Shown here piece by piece: positions 10,077-18,343 of a stretch of DNA of 64,000 nt. A program made the position numbers and the translations under genes. How positions within the stretch are numbered: the first letter of the stretch is position 1; the number at the start of each line of letters is the position of its first letter. This DNA is from Pseudomonas sp. St316 (GTDB lineage Bacteria > Pseudomonadota > Gammaproteobacteria > Pseudomonadales > Pseudomonadaceae). The notes beneath the pieces are model-generated. The model did no database searches. It was given only the letters and a program-made list of their open reading frames with translations, and was not told where the DNA came from. Location of the stretch: contig NZ_AP021901.1 of NCBI RefSeq assembly GCF_018325905.1, forward strand, positions 6,418,001 to 6,482,000. Reading direction: 5' to 3'.

Positions 10077-10568
10077 TTATTCGTTGATCAAGGCCTTGAG
10101 GGCCGCCGCCGCTTCAGGCAACTCCAGCTCACTGAACACCTTCACGCCATGGCGCTTGAGCAACGCCGCTGTCACGCCTTCGCCGCTGACCTTCACCCCG
10201 CTGAACGTGCCGTCATAAGTCAGCACGTTACCGCACGACGGGCTGTTGGCCTTGAGCACGGCGATGCGGATGCCGTGTTCACGCACCCGTTCCAGCGCTT
10301 GATAGGCGCCTGACAAAAACTGTGTACTCACATCCTCGCCGTCGGTGGTGATCACCAGTGCCTGGCCGTCGAGCACTTGCCCGCCCTGCCCGCCAGGAAT
10401 CTCCGCCGCCGCCCGGGGCGTAGGCAAGCCGCCGGCGACTTCCGGGCACAGCGGCACGATCCGGCCTTCGTCGAGCCACTGCTGAAGTTGATCGAACGGC
10501 CCGCTGGCACCGCCGTCGTAACGCACGCGATGCCCGAGCAGGCAGCGACTGACCAGGATCTTTTCCAT
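10077..10568 (-). CDS. DUF523 (TudS-like) iron-sulfur protein
   Basis: A 163-residue cytoplasmic protein of the DUF523 family. Some members (TudS) are [4Fe-4S]-dependent thiouracil desulfidases. Three conserved cysteine motifs are visible: VSRCLLGHRVRYDG near the N terminus, PLCPEVAGGLPTPR near residue 48, and NSPSCGN near residue 110. These are the three cluster ligands expected for the family. I start at the ATG at 10568, which begins the conserved MEKILVSRC segment two bases after the stop of the upstream oxygenase gene. The pair is therefore an operon. Substrate cannot be read from the sequence. Confidence 0.8.
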   Translation of the reverse strand: MEKILVSRCLLGHRVRYDGGASGPFDQLQQWLDEGRIVPLCPEVAGGLPTPRAAAEIPGGQGGQVLDGQALVITTDGEDVSTQFLSGAYQALERVREHGIRIAVLKANSPSCGNVLTYDGTFSGVKVSGEGVTAALLKRHGVKVFSELELPEAAAALKALINE

Positions 10569-10570
10569 CG

Positions 10571-11203
10571 TCAGAACAACTCGTTGCCGCGACGGCGGAA
10601 CCAACCGGTCAAGGACAGGCGATCGCGCGTGGCCGGCAGCACTTCATGAGGAATGTCCCCCGACAGGAATACCACCAGGCAACCGCCAATGGGCACCACG
10701 TCCTGTTCCAGGCTTTCGTCCAGGTACATGCGCAACTGGCCGCCGTGTTCCGGCAACCAGTCGTCATTGAGGTAGAGCACAGCCGAGACCATGCGTCGGT
10801 CGTCATCGCGGAAGCGGTCGACGTGCCTGAGGTAGAACGCACCGGGTGGGTAGAGGGCAAAGTGACTTTCGAAGTCTTCCAGGCCCAGGAACAACCCGCG
10901 ATTCATCGCCTCGCGCAGGCTGTCCATCAGCGCCAGATAATGGTCGCAGGCTTGCGCCTGGCCCGGTTCGATCCACTGGATGTGATCACCTCGGATCCCT
11001 TCGCGGATCTCCGAAAACGGCCCGCGCCCGACCGCTGCCGGGGCCAGTTCGCCCTCGGCGGCACGCTGGCGGCATTCGGCCGCCAACGCGCGGGTCAGCG
11101 CATCCGGCAGGAAGAGGTTCTGCTGCGACCAGCCGCGCTCGGCCAGGTCGTCGACGATACGTAACAGCAGCGGGTGATCAGAAGGTATTTGCATGGCGCG
11201 CAT
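10571..11203 (-). CDS. 2-oxoglutarate/Fe(II) prolyl-hydroxylase-like enzyme
   Basis: A 210-residue double-stranded beta-helix dioxygenase of the P4Hc/PHD type. The iron ligands are HVD near residue 128 and a distal His in DIPHEV near 185. The 2-oxoglutarate-binding Arg lies in the following RLSLTGWF segment. It resembles the Pseudomonas PHD-like protein (PPHD) reported to hydroxylate a proline of EF-Tu. That target is an inference here. An alternative in-frame ATG is at 11194. It is co-transcribed with the DUF523 gene. Confidence 0.8.
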   Translation of the reverse strand: MRAMQIPSDHPLLLRIVDDLAERGWSQQNLFLPDALTRALAAECRQRAAEGELAPAAVGRGPFSEIREGIRGDHIQWIEPGQAQACDHYLALMDSLREAMNRGLFLGLEDFESHFALYPPGAFYLRHVDRFRDDDRRMVSAVLYLNDDWLPEHGGQLRMYLDESLEQDVVPIGGCLVVFLSGDIPHEVLPATRDRLSLTGWFRRRGNELF

Positions 11204-11356
11204 AGTATGCCTGTGCCTGCAAAACCGACAGCGCCACGCAGCGGGTTCGCGGCGTCAGTTCGCGGCGTCAAATTGCACCGCCGTACGAACTCGATACGAA
11301 TTCTCGACAAGACCCCACACCCCACGGAGAATAGTCGGCTGCTGACAGGAGTCCCT

Positions 11357-12100
11357 ATGCGCCGTTTGCTTTTCTCACTGTTGATGTTCTGCGTTTTGCC
11401 CGCCTGGGCAGACAGCTACGACCAGTTGTACAAGGTCGCCGGCTGGCCGGAACAGCGGGCGCATTTCAATGACGCCTTGAGCGCTGCCCAGCAGCGCTAT
11501 CAGAGCAGCCTGCCGCCGGCGGTGTTCCAGGCCCTGGTGAACAACAGCAATCAACGTTTCGCCCCCCAGGCCATGGACCAGCGGGCCGAGACGCAAATGC
11601 GCAAGAATCTGCGTGACCCGAACCCGGCCCTGAGCTTTTTCCAGTCGCCCCTGGGCCGCAAGGTCGTGGCGGCCGAGTTGCTGGCGACCCGGCGTGATCA
11701 ATTGGCGAAAAACGCCAAGGGCCTGCCGAAGATGCCAGCCAGCGACAACCGCCTGTTGATCATCGGCCACCTGGCCCAGGCCTTGCCTGCCCGCGAGGCC
11801 GGCGCCGAAGTCAGCCTGGCAATCGCCGGCGTGGCGGCCGACAGCCTGAGTTCGATGATTCCGGGGCTCTTGGGCGCCGGCCAGGCCCAGGGCATGCTCA
11901 ACGGCCAGCGCCAGCGACTGATGGAGCAGATCGGCGCGGACCTGAACAACACGCTGCTCTACGTCTACCGTGACCTGAGCGATACCGAGCTGGAAGAGTT
12001 CGCCACCTTCGCCGAATCAGCCGAGGGCCAGGCGTACTATCAAGCCGCGCTGGCGGCGATCCGGGCGGGGTTGGCGGTGGGGCAGAATCTGGGGCAGTAG
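11357..12100 (+). CDS. DUF2059 family exported protein
   Basis: A 247-residue protein with a clear signal peptide (LLFSLLMFCVLPAWAD; cleavage after about residue 20) followed by a helical DUF2059-type domain near the C terminus. AGGAG five bases before the ATG at 11357 fixes the start, although the frame is open further upstream. Likely periplasmic. Nothing in the neighbourhood indicates a role. Confidence 0.7.
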   Translation: MRRLLFSLLMFCVLPAWADSYDQLYKVAGWPEQRAHFNDALSAAQQRYQSSLPPAVFQALVNNSNQRFAPQAMDQRAETQMRKNLRDPNPALSFFQSPLGRKVVAAELLATRRDQLAKNAKGLPKMPASDNRLLIIGHLAQALPAREAGAEVSLAIAGVAADSLSSMIPGLLGAGQAQGMLNGQRQRLMEQIGADLNNTLLYVYRDLSDTELEEFATFAESAEGQAYYQAALAAIRAGLAVGQNLGQ

Positions 12101-12109
12101 TTCAGCGCC

Positions 12110-12190
12110 GCCATCGCGAGCAAGCTCGCTCCCACAGAGGTTGTGTGATTGACGCAAATCCATTGTGGCAGCGAGCTTGCTCGCGGTGGC
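12110..12190. repeat. REP doublet
   Basis: Inverted arms ATCGCGAGCAAGCTCGCTCC and GCAGCGAGCTTGCTCGCGGT between the convergent DUF2059 and hydrolase genes. Confidence 0.8.
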
Positions 12191-12200
12191 TATTTCAACG

Positions 12201-13148
12201 TCACCGCCGCAACCGGCTCATCCGCTTGGTCAAGAACCCAAACATCTCCTGCCGCATCGCCAGCGCCTCATTCGCCAAATGATGACGCCCCTCGGGCAGC
12301 ATCAACACCTGCGGCCGGTCGAACTTGCTGCGCAGCACTTGCAGGTTGTGCGCCCAATCCACCGTCATATCCGCCTGCCCCTGTACGATCAACGGTTGGC
12401 GCGGGCTGCTCGGGGCGGCTTCGATACGCTTGATCCATTGCCCCAACGCGCCCACCCAGGCGGTGGGCAGGCGCAGTGGTTGCAGCGGGTCGGCTTGCAG
12501 GAACGGCAGGAACTGCGGGTCGGTGGAGTTTTCGCTGAAACGCCGGGCGATACCGGTCACGAAAGGCTTGAGCAGGTAATAACTCAGGCGCGACCAGCCC
12601 CAGGCCCGCGGTCGCACCAGGGGCGACAGCAGGATGACCTGGCCCTGGGCCGGGCTCTGCGCGCCCTGGTTGAGCAGGTGATCGACGACGATGGCTGCGC
12701 CGGTGCTTTGTCCGCACAGATGCCAGGGTTGCGGCAGGTCCAGCGTCGCGGCCTCGGCCAACAGGCCCTGCAAGGTGGCCTGATACTCGGCGAAATCCTT
12801 GATGCTGGCGCGTTCGCCACTGGACAGACCGTGGCCCGGCAGGTCACAGGCAATCACTGCGAACTTCTGCTCCAGGGCCCACTCGATCAAGTGGCGGTAC
12901 AGCCCCATGTGATCGTAGTAGCCGTGGAACACAAACAAGGTTGCCACGGCCTTTTCCGGCCACCAGACCTGGCCGACCAACTCATACCCACCCACCTCGA
13001 AACGCCCCAATCCCTTGCGCACGCTGCGCTGGGGAAAGTCCAGGCCATAGAACCGCTGGTAGGCCTGGGCTTGCTCGGACAGGGCTTGCCACTGGGCCAG
13101 CGGCTGCAGGCTTGCACGCAGGAGATCGGGGTCGAAAGTGGCAGGCAT
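12201..13148 (-). CDS. Alpha/beta hydrolase (monoacylglycerol-lipase-like)
   Basis: A 315-residue serine hydrolase. The fold signatures are FVFHGYYDH (oxyanion region), CDLPGHGLSSGER, the nucleophile elbow GQSTGAA, the acid in QGQADMTVDW, and the catalytic His in EGRHHL near the C terminus. The ATG at 13148 has GGAAA seven bases before it; the open frame runs on upstream but without conserved sequence. It is divergent from the DUF6436 gene. Substrate unknown; lysophospholipase/monoacylglycerol lipase type by motif pattern. Confidence 0.75.
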   Translation of the reverse strand: MPATFDPDLLRASLQPLAQWQALSEQAQAYQRFYGLDFPQRSVRKGLGRFEVGGYELVGQVWWPEKAVATLFVFHGYYDHMGLYRHLIEWALEQKFAVIACDLPGHGLSSGERASIKDFAEYQATLQGLLAEAATLDLPQPWHLCGQSTGAAIVVDHLLNQGAQSPAQGQVILLSPLVRPRAWGWSRLSYYLLKPFVTGIARRFSENSTDPQFLPFLQADPLQPLRLPTAWVGALGQWIKRIEAAPSSPRQPLIVQGQADMTVDWAHNLQVLRSKFDRPQVLMLPEGRHHLANEALAMRQEMFGFLTKRMSRLRR

Positions 13149-13256
13149 CAAGATTTCCAGGCATGGGCGCATCGCGCGAAACAGACTTTGTAGGCCTGCG
13201 ATATTCATCTGTCGCGGCAGGCATGGCAAGCTACGCGACTTCAGAGGATCGACTCC

Positions 13257-13832
13257 ATGCGCCCGTCCCACCGCACGACCTTGCTCGCCAGCCTGCTCGC
13301 CCTCGGATGCGCCGTCGTATTGTGGATGGCCTATGACTGGTTCCAAGGCCGTTTCCTGCGGGCTTTCAGCCAACACACCGCGGTGTTTTCCGGCGACCCG
13401 CTGCGCCTGCCTGCCGATCTGGCCGGCCCCGGCGCAATACGCCTGGTGCATTTCTGGGACCCGGCGTGCCCGTGCAATGTCGGCAACCAGCAACACCTTG
13501 CCGAGCTGGTCGATAAGTATGCACCGCAAGGCGTCGAGTTTTATGCGGTACAGAAAGCCGGCAGCCAAGGTCATCTGCCGGCCACGTTAAGCCACTTGAA
13601 AAACCTCCCGACGCTCCCGGGTTCAAGCCAGATTCCTGCAAGCCCGGCCGTGGCGATCTGGGATCGCAGCGGCAAACTGGCGTACTTCGGCCCCTACAGC
13701 GAAGGCCTGACCTGCAACTCGAACAACAGCTTCATCGAGCCGATTCTCGAGGCATTGAGTGTCGGCCGGGAAGTTGGTGCGACTCACACGTTGGCGGTGG
13801 GCTGTTATTGCCCATGGTCGGTTTCAAACTGA
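13257..13832 (+). CDS. DUF6436 thioredoxin-fold membrane-anchored protein
   Basis: A 191-residue protein. One N-terminal hydrophobic segment (residues 9-27) would anchor it with the rest in the periplasm. The soluble part has the thioredoxin-like pattern VHFWDPACPCN, with a CPC in place of CxxC, and a later cis-Pro-like SPAVAIWD segment. The C terminus has further cysteines (LTCNSNNS, VGCYCPW). This suggests a redox or metal-handling role. It is the last gene before the type III island, and its 3' flank has no obvious terminator. Confidence 0.65.
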   Translation: MRPSHRTTLLASLLALGCAVVLWMAYDWFQGRFLRAFSQHTAVFSGDPLRLPADLAGPGAIRLVHFWDPACPCNVGNQQHLAELVDKYAPQGVEFYAVQKAGSQGHLPATLSHLKNLPTLPGSSQIPASPAVAIWDRSGKLAYFGPYSEGLTCNSNNSFIEPILEALSVGREVGATHTLAVGCYCPWSVSN

Positions 13833-14219
13833 CGAATTAACTACAACACGTATTGCCCCCCCCTCTTGGGCGGCAACACAAAGTTGAGAGTAGTGCTGGC
13901 CTCTAGAGTTCTTACTCAAAGTAAGGGCCTGAGCTGAACCGTTTGTCGGATCCAATTTTTCCAAAGGACGCCATCCTCGCTCCTTTTCCGCCTGTGCCCC
14001 GTGCCAGGCGGGTTGTGCAGGGCATTTGAGCCTTGCTGACCGTTTAGCTGAATCGATTAACAGTGGCCGCGCAGCATGAACTTTTTTTTAATCTCTTCTC
14101 TAAACCTCGTGACCAGCAAAATGTTCATTACTCGTGCAGTCGCGCGGCGGCGCTAACTAGAGGAAGTTTTACACGCCTTTTCATCGTTCAACTTGTCGAC
14201 CCTCCTAACCAAACAAGAA
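13833..14219. other. Non-coding left boundary of the T3SS island
   Basis: Nearly 390 bases without a convincing gene. It is more AT-rich in the last 150 bases than the flanking genes. It should contain the promoter of the HrpS-like regulator. I see neither an hrp box nor a sigma-54 site. AGAGGAAG at about 14159 is a good ribosome-binding sequence but has no usable start codon behind it. Confidence 0.5.
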
Positions 14220-15158
14220 ATGGAATCGTCAGTGATGCAAAAGCTGCTATGCGCTGCACTTTCCAATCCCTATAAAGAAGATGCCCTCAACCTCGAGGCG
14301 TTTGTCCAATCCGTCGCTCCGCTCATGATCGACGTGTTGCTACGCGGCGAAACCGGCACCGGTAAAGACACGCTGGCAGAAAAGATCCATCGCATGTCCG
14401 GCTGCTCCGGCAAGTTCGTTGCCATCAACTGCGCGGCCATTCCCGAAACCCTCGCCGAGAGCCAGCTTTTCGGGGCCAACACCGGCGCCTTTACCGGGGC
14501 CAGCCAAAATCGCGCGGGGTTCGTCGAAGCCGCGCATAACGGCACGCTCTACCTGGATGAAATCGACAGCATGCCGTTGGGCCTGCAAGCCAAGCTGCTG
14601 CGAGTCCTGGAATCCAGGACGGTCCAGCGCCTGGGCTCGACCCAGAACATCCCGGTGAACATGCGGGTGATCGCCTCCGCCCAGTGTGCGCTGGGAGAAA
14701 TGGTCGAACGTGGTGAGTTTCGCAGGGACCTTTATTTTCGCCTGAACATCATCAGCCTCAAGCTGCCCCCACTGCGCAGCCGCAAGGAGCGCATCGTACC
14801 GCTGTTCCAGTCGCTGGTGCGCCGGGAGGCCCAGGCACTTGACCGGCCCTACGTCGCACCCTCGCCAGCGCTGTTGCGCCAACTGCTCGGCTACGCCTGG
14901 CCTGGCAACATCCGCGAGCTGCAGTCCGCCGCCAAGCGGTACGTGCTCGGCCTGCCGGCACTGCCTCGCGCCGAGCAACTGGAAAACAGCAGCTCGACGC
15001 TCAAGTTGAAAGAACACCTGCAGCAGTTCGAAAAAATCCTCATCGAGGACTGCATGCGCCGCCACCATCATTGCATCGACAAAGTCATCGCCGAACTGGG
15101 TATCGCCCGGCGCACGCTGTATTACCGGATGAAGTGCCTGCAAATATCGACGAGTTGA
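14220..15158 (+). CDS. hrpS: HrpR/HrpS-type sigma-54 enhancer-binding protein (RspR)
   Basis: A ~312-residue AAA+ activator without a receiver domain, closely patterned on P. syringae HrpS and P. fluorescens RspR. Walker A GETGTGKDT lies near residue 45, the sigma-54 contact loop GAFTGA is intact near residue 92, and Walker B YLDEID is near 115. The WPGNIREL segment and a C-terminal Fis-type helix-turn-helix (GIARRTLYYRMKCL) follow. It should activate hrpL with RNA polymerase-sigma-54. The ATG at 14220 is chosen; the TTG at 14193 and ATG at 14235 are also in frame, and none has a clear SD. P. syringae uses an HrpR-HrpS pair; only one protein is encoded here. Confidence 0.9.
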   Translation: MESSVMQKLLCAALSNPYKEDALNLEAFVQSVAPLMIDVLLRGETGTGKDTLAEKIHRMSGCSGKFVAINCAAIPETLAESQLFGANTGAFTGASQNRAGFVEAAHNGTLYLDEIDSMPLGLQAKLLRVLESRTVQRLGSTQNIPVNMRVIASAQCALGEMVERGEFRRDLYFRLNIISLKLPPLRSRKERIVPLFQSLVRREAQALDRPYVAPSPALLRQLLGYAWPGNIRELQSAAKRYVLGLPALPRAEQLENSSSTLKLKEHLQQFEKILIEDCMRRHHHCIDKVIAELGIARRTLYYRMKCLQISTS

Positions 15159-15169
15159 GTGGGATCGGT

Positions 15170-15198
15170 GGAACCGTTTACGCAACGGTCGCCACTTA
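15170..15198 (+). promoter_or_regulatory. hrp box of the hrpA operon
   Basis: GGAACC-N16-CCACTTA, a perfect match to the HrpL-dependent promoter consensus. It lies 53 bases before the hrpA start and just after the hrpS stop. It would drive hrpA to hrpE. Confidence 0.93.
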
Positions 15199-15251
15199 AC
15201 CAGCGAGACGCTCACGATCGTCTCGCCATTCCACAACCCGGAGATACGACT

Positions 15252-15461
15252 ATGAGTTTTGGTGGACTTTCTCTCGCGGCTTCCACGGCTGCCATGCAGC
15301 AGATGGACGCGACCTCGGCTGCGATGACAACCATGAAATCCGAATTCGACCAGAAAAAACTGGTCGCCGACACCATGAACGCAATCGCGGCAGGGTCGAT
15401 GGACACCGCAACCAAAGCCATCACCGCCATGGGGGAGGCCTCGAAAAACATACGATTCTGA
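15252..15461 (+). CDS. hrpA: Hrp pilus subunit HrpA-like
   Basis: A 69-residue small helical protein in the hrpA position, directly behind a perfect hrp box and with GGAG eight bases before the ATG. Its C-terminal half (TMNAIAAGSMDTATKAIT...SKNIRF) follows the spacing of the P. syringae HrpA C terminus (LNAIQAGKEDSTNKKIS...KGISY). In P. syringae HrpA is secreted and builds the pilus. At 69 residues it is clearly shorter than the ~110-residue P. syringae pilin, having lost most of the variable N-terminal part. No cysteine. Confidence 0.8.
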   Translation: MSFGGLSLAASTAAMQQMDATSAAMTTMKSEFDQKKLVADTMNAIAAGSMDTATKAITAMGEASKNIRF

Positions 15462-15520
15462 CCCTCTCGCTCCAGCCCCGCTCCGGCGGGGTAACCTCAA
15501 GCGCGATGCGAGGAGGCGCT

Positions 15521-16432
15521 ATGCACATCGACTTGCCAGACAGCCTTCGAGCTCTCAGAGACCTGTCCCATGACGAGCCCACGCTGCGTCCTGCGCCGAC
15601 TCCGCCAGGCCTGCACCTGGCGCTGCACGGAGCCGGCGACCGGTTAAGGGAATCGCTCATCCAGTGGGGCGACGAAAAGGGTTCGGCCGGCGGACAGTCT
15701 CGGTCCGGCTGGCCGAGCCCTCAGGACAGATTCGCCGCGGAGACCGAAGACCCTTTGCGCCTGGTACTGGAAGACATCCTGGAAGAGATCAACAGCGGCA
15801 CCGGCTCCAATCTCGACGTCGATATCGATGACGCCTATTCCAACGAGGACCTGTTCAACGACCTGGCGCAAATGTTCGCCCATCGCCGGCAGCCCATCGG
15901 TGACAACGATGTCGACAGCCAAAGCGATTTCGGCAATGCCAACAACCCCTTCTGTGGCGCGCTGTTCGGCGCCTGGGAGATGGAAGGCGATCACGCCACG
16001 CGGCGTAGTCGTCATGACGCGAGCCTGTCGCTGCTGCTCAAGATCATCGCGGTCCTGGGTCGAAGGAAACTGCTGACGCTGCTGGACATCGACGAAGGCG
16101 ACGGCCAGGCGCGGTATGAACCAGACGACCAGGACCTGTTGTTCGAGATTGCCGCCTTCATGGATCAGCACCCGACGCGCTATCCCCCACCGGCGACCCT
16201 CGACGCAGAACGGTGGACATGGACCGAACGCATTGCCCGCGGCACAGCGCTGGACGCTCGCGAAACCCGGTTGTTCCAGCTTGCCCTGGAAGAGCTGGAC
16301 TTCGCCCTCGCCCGCCTGGCCGGCCAACAGGCCCCGTTGCGCCAGCGTGCCCGGCGCAACCGGGCAGAAATCGAGTTTCACCTGAGCGTCACGGGTAGCG
16401 CTCGCAACGTCTTGAGGCTGATGTGCGCCTGA
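15521..16432 (+). CDS. Divergent harpin candidate at the hrpZ position
   Basis: A 303-residue acidic protein between hrpA and hrpB, exactly where hrpZ lies in P. syringae. AGGAGG four bases before the ATG at 15521 favours that start over 15506. Residues ~205-265 contain an FEIAAFMDQHP block followed by a Trp-containing W-W-T segment and a helical LDARETRLFQLALEEL stretch. This parallels the EIGQFMDQYP...SWAKAL...ASMEQFNKAK region of HrpZ/HrpN harpins. Unlike classical harpins it is not glycine-rich and has two cysteines, one in NNPFCGALFG and one near the end. Harpin homology is inferred from synteny plus this one block. Confidence 0.55.
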   Translation: MHIDLPDSLRALRDLSHDEPTLRPAPTPPGLHLALHGAGDRLRESLIQWGDEKGSAGGQSRSGWPSPQDRFAAETEDPLRLVLEDILEEINSGTGSNLDVDIDDAYSNEDLFNDLAQMFAHRRQPIGDNDVDSQSDFGNANNPFCGALFGAWEMEGDHATRRSRHDASLSLLLKIIAVLGRRKLLTLLDIDEGDGQARYEPDDQDLLFEIAAFMDQHPTRYPPPATLDAERWTWTERIARGTALDARETRLFQLALEELDFALARLAGQQAPLRQRARRNRAEIEFHLSVTGSARNVLRLMCA

Positions 16433-16485
16433 AGGCGCCCAGCCCTTTGAGTTTTCAAACCGACCGTTGAAACAGGAGACATTCC

Positions 16486-16860
16486 GTGGACATACACGCC
16501 ATCGACCCCAGCAACCTCGCCTCCACGTCCACCCAAACGAGCGCCAGGCCACAAGCGAGCGCCGAGACCAGCGATGTCAGTTGGTTCAACGCACAAATGC
16601 GCGAAAAAGCCCCCGCCCCGGACAGCGAAAACAATGTCGCAGCACGCATCATTGACTCGCTGTCGAGCCGCTCCGGTGAACTGCAGCGCCTGGACGACCG
16701 CGCCAACCGGGACATGCTCAAGGCTATCCGCACTGCCGACCCGCAGGACATGTTGCAGTCCAACCGCTCGTTGTCGTCCTTCCACCTGGAAAGCCTGATG
16801 ACCGCGAAAGTGGTCAGCAAAGGCTCCCAGGCCATCGAGAAGCTCACCAATCTTCAGTAA
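16486..16860 (+). CDS. hrpB: T3SS inner rod protein HrpB (SctI)
   Basis: A 124-residue protein with a GTG start and AGGAG seven bases upstream. The C terminus LMTAKVVSKGSQAIEKLTN is the hallmark of SctI inner-rod subunits of Hrp1 systems. The N-terminal half is polar and probably disordered. It would assemble inside the needle complex below the pilus. It sits between the harpin-like gene and hrcJ, as in P. syringae. Confidence 0.88.
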   Translation: MDIHAIDPSNLASTSTQTSARPQASAETSDVSWFNAQMREKAPAPDSENNVAARIIDSLSSRSGELQRLDDRANRDMLKAIRTADPQDMLQSNRSLSSFHLESLMTAKVVSKGSQAIEKLTNLQ

Positions 16861-16874
16861 AGGGAAGCCCGGTC

Positions 16875-17762
16875 ATGTCCATGCGCGCGCTCTCAACACT
16901 GTTGCTATGCCTGCTGCTCACCGGTTGCAACGAACGGACGGTGTTGCACAGCCATCTTTCCGAGCAGGATGCCAACGAAGTGATCGCCGAGCTGGCGAAC
17001 AAGAACGTGGAGGCGAGCAAGCAAGTCGACAAAGAGGGGCTGACCGTGCTGGTCGAGCCTGCCGACATGAACAGCGCCGTCCAGGTCCTCGAAGCCGCCG
17101 GCCTGCCGCGTCGTTCACGCTCCAGCCTGGGGGAGATCTTCCGCAAGGAAGGGGTCATTTCCACGCCGATGGAAGAGCGTGCCCGCTATATCTATGCGCT
17201 GTCCCAGGAGCTCGAATCGACGCTTTCACAAATCGATGGCGTGGTGCTCGCCCGGGTCCATGTGGTCCTGCCGGAGCGGGTGGCCCCGGGAGAGCCGGTC
17301 CAGCCGGCATCGGCCTCGGTGTTTATCAAGCACACCAGTGCCCTGGACCCCGACAGCATTACCCCGCGCGTGCGCAACCTGGTCGCCAGCGGGATTCCCG
17401 GCATGGCCGACGCCGCTCAGAACCCGGCCAAGTTATCGGTGGTATTCGTTCCCGCCGCGCCGTATCAGGAGCGGCGCAAGATGGCGTATTTCGGCCCCTT
17501 CCTCATGCAAGCCGACGACATTGGCTATTGGCGGGCGGTGACCGTGACGGCAAGCATCACCTTGCTCGCCATCCTGATGGGCATCTTGTATGGCCTCTAC
17601 CGGCTATGGCGCAACGGCGTGTTGGTGCTGCCACGATTTCTCGATCGCACGCTCACCCAACCAGCCGGGACACCCGCCGCCCCCCAAAGCCACGCGACAC
17701 CTGGGCTGTTTGCCGTGAAAAACCCAGGGGCCAAACCCGACAGTAACGGGACCGCCGCATGA
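16875..17762 (+). CDS. hrcJ: T3SS inner-membrane ring lipoprotein HrcJ (SctJ)
   Basis: A 295-residue YscJ/PrgK/FliF-like ring component. A lipoprotein signal with lipobox LLTGC at residues 14-18 is followed by the YscJ domain (SEQDANEVIAEL, then ARVHVVLPER and ASVFIKH patterns). A transmembrane helix near residues 220-240 and a cytoplasmic tail rich in Pro/Ala follow. The tail makes it a little longer than typical SctJ. It overlaps hrpD by four bases (ATGA). Confidence 0.95.
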   Translation: MSMRALSTLLLCLLLTGCNERTVLHSHLSEQDANEVIAELANKNVEASKQVDKEGLTVLVEPADMNSAVQVLEAAGLPRRSRSSLGEIFRKEGVISTPMEERARYIYALSQELESTLSQIDGVVLARVHVVLPERVAPGEPVQPASASVFIKHTSALDPDSITPRVRNLVASGIPGMADAAQNPAKLSVVFVPAAPYQERRKMAYFGPFLMQADDIGYWRAVTVTASITLLAILMGILYGLYRLWRNGVLVLPRFLDRTLTQPAGTPAAPQSHATPGLFAVKNPGAKPDSNGTAA

Positions 17763-18343
17763 CGGCGCAAATTGCATGGGTTCGCTGGTGGAGCCTCGCG
17801 TGGCGCGAAGCAGACCGGGGCTGGTATTCATCGGCGCTTTGCCGGCTGACCGCGCCACAGGTCGACGCCCTCGCCCGGGGGCAGCATGCCGCGCTTGCCC
17901 GCAGCTTCGGTATGACGCCGTGCACGCCACCACAACCCAGCCCGGCGCTGCAATCGTTGTTCTGCGGCACGCCCCGGACCTTGGCCCTTGCCTGCGAACT
18001 GGTGGCGAGCACTTGCGCACCGTTAACACCAGCACAAGCACTTTCGGCGCAAGACCGAGCCTGGTGCGAGCGCACCGCCAAAGCCCTGCGCCCGGGGCAC
18101 TGGCTCGAAAAAGACCAGGATCCACTCGCCCTGCTGCGCGCCTGGTTGGGCGAACGGGCTTGGGAACGAGCGCGCCTGGCGTTCCCACGCGACAGAATCC
18201 TCGCCATCGAATCGGCACCCGCTCCTCTACCGCCAGCCGCCAAGCTGAACACGCTTTGGCAGTCGGCCTGCTGGAAGGCTGAGCAAAGCTTGGCAGCCCC
18301 TATCCAAACGGAGAGACACGATGCTCGCTCGGCGTTCGCTTGA
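17759..18343 (+). CDS. hrpD: T3SS accessory protein HrpD (SctK-like)
   Basis: A 194-residue cytoplasmic protein between hrcJ and hrpE. HrpD is the proposed SctK sorting-platform protein of Hrp1 systems. The sequence is rich in Trp, Ala and Leu with no recognisable catalytic motif, and assignment rests on position, size and this composition. It overlaps hrcJ by four bases and hrpE by 23, showing a tightly coupled operon. Confidence 0.75.
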   Translation: MTAQIAWVRWWSLAWREADRGWYSSALCRLTAPQVDALARGQHAALARSFGMTPCTPPQPSPALQSLFCGTPRTLALACELVASTCAPLTPAQALSAQDRAWCERTAKALRPGHWLEKDQDPLALLRAWLGERAWERARLAFPRDRILAIESAPAPLPPAAKLNTLWQSACWKAEQSLAAPIQTERHDARSAFA

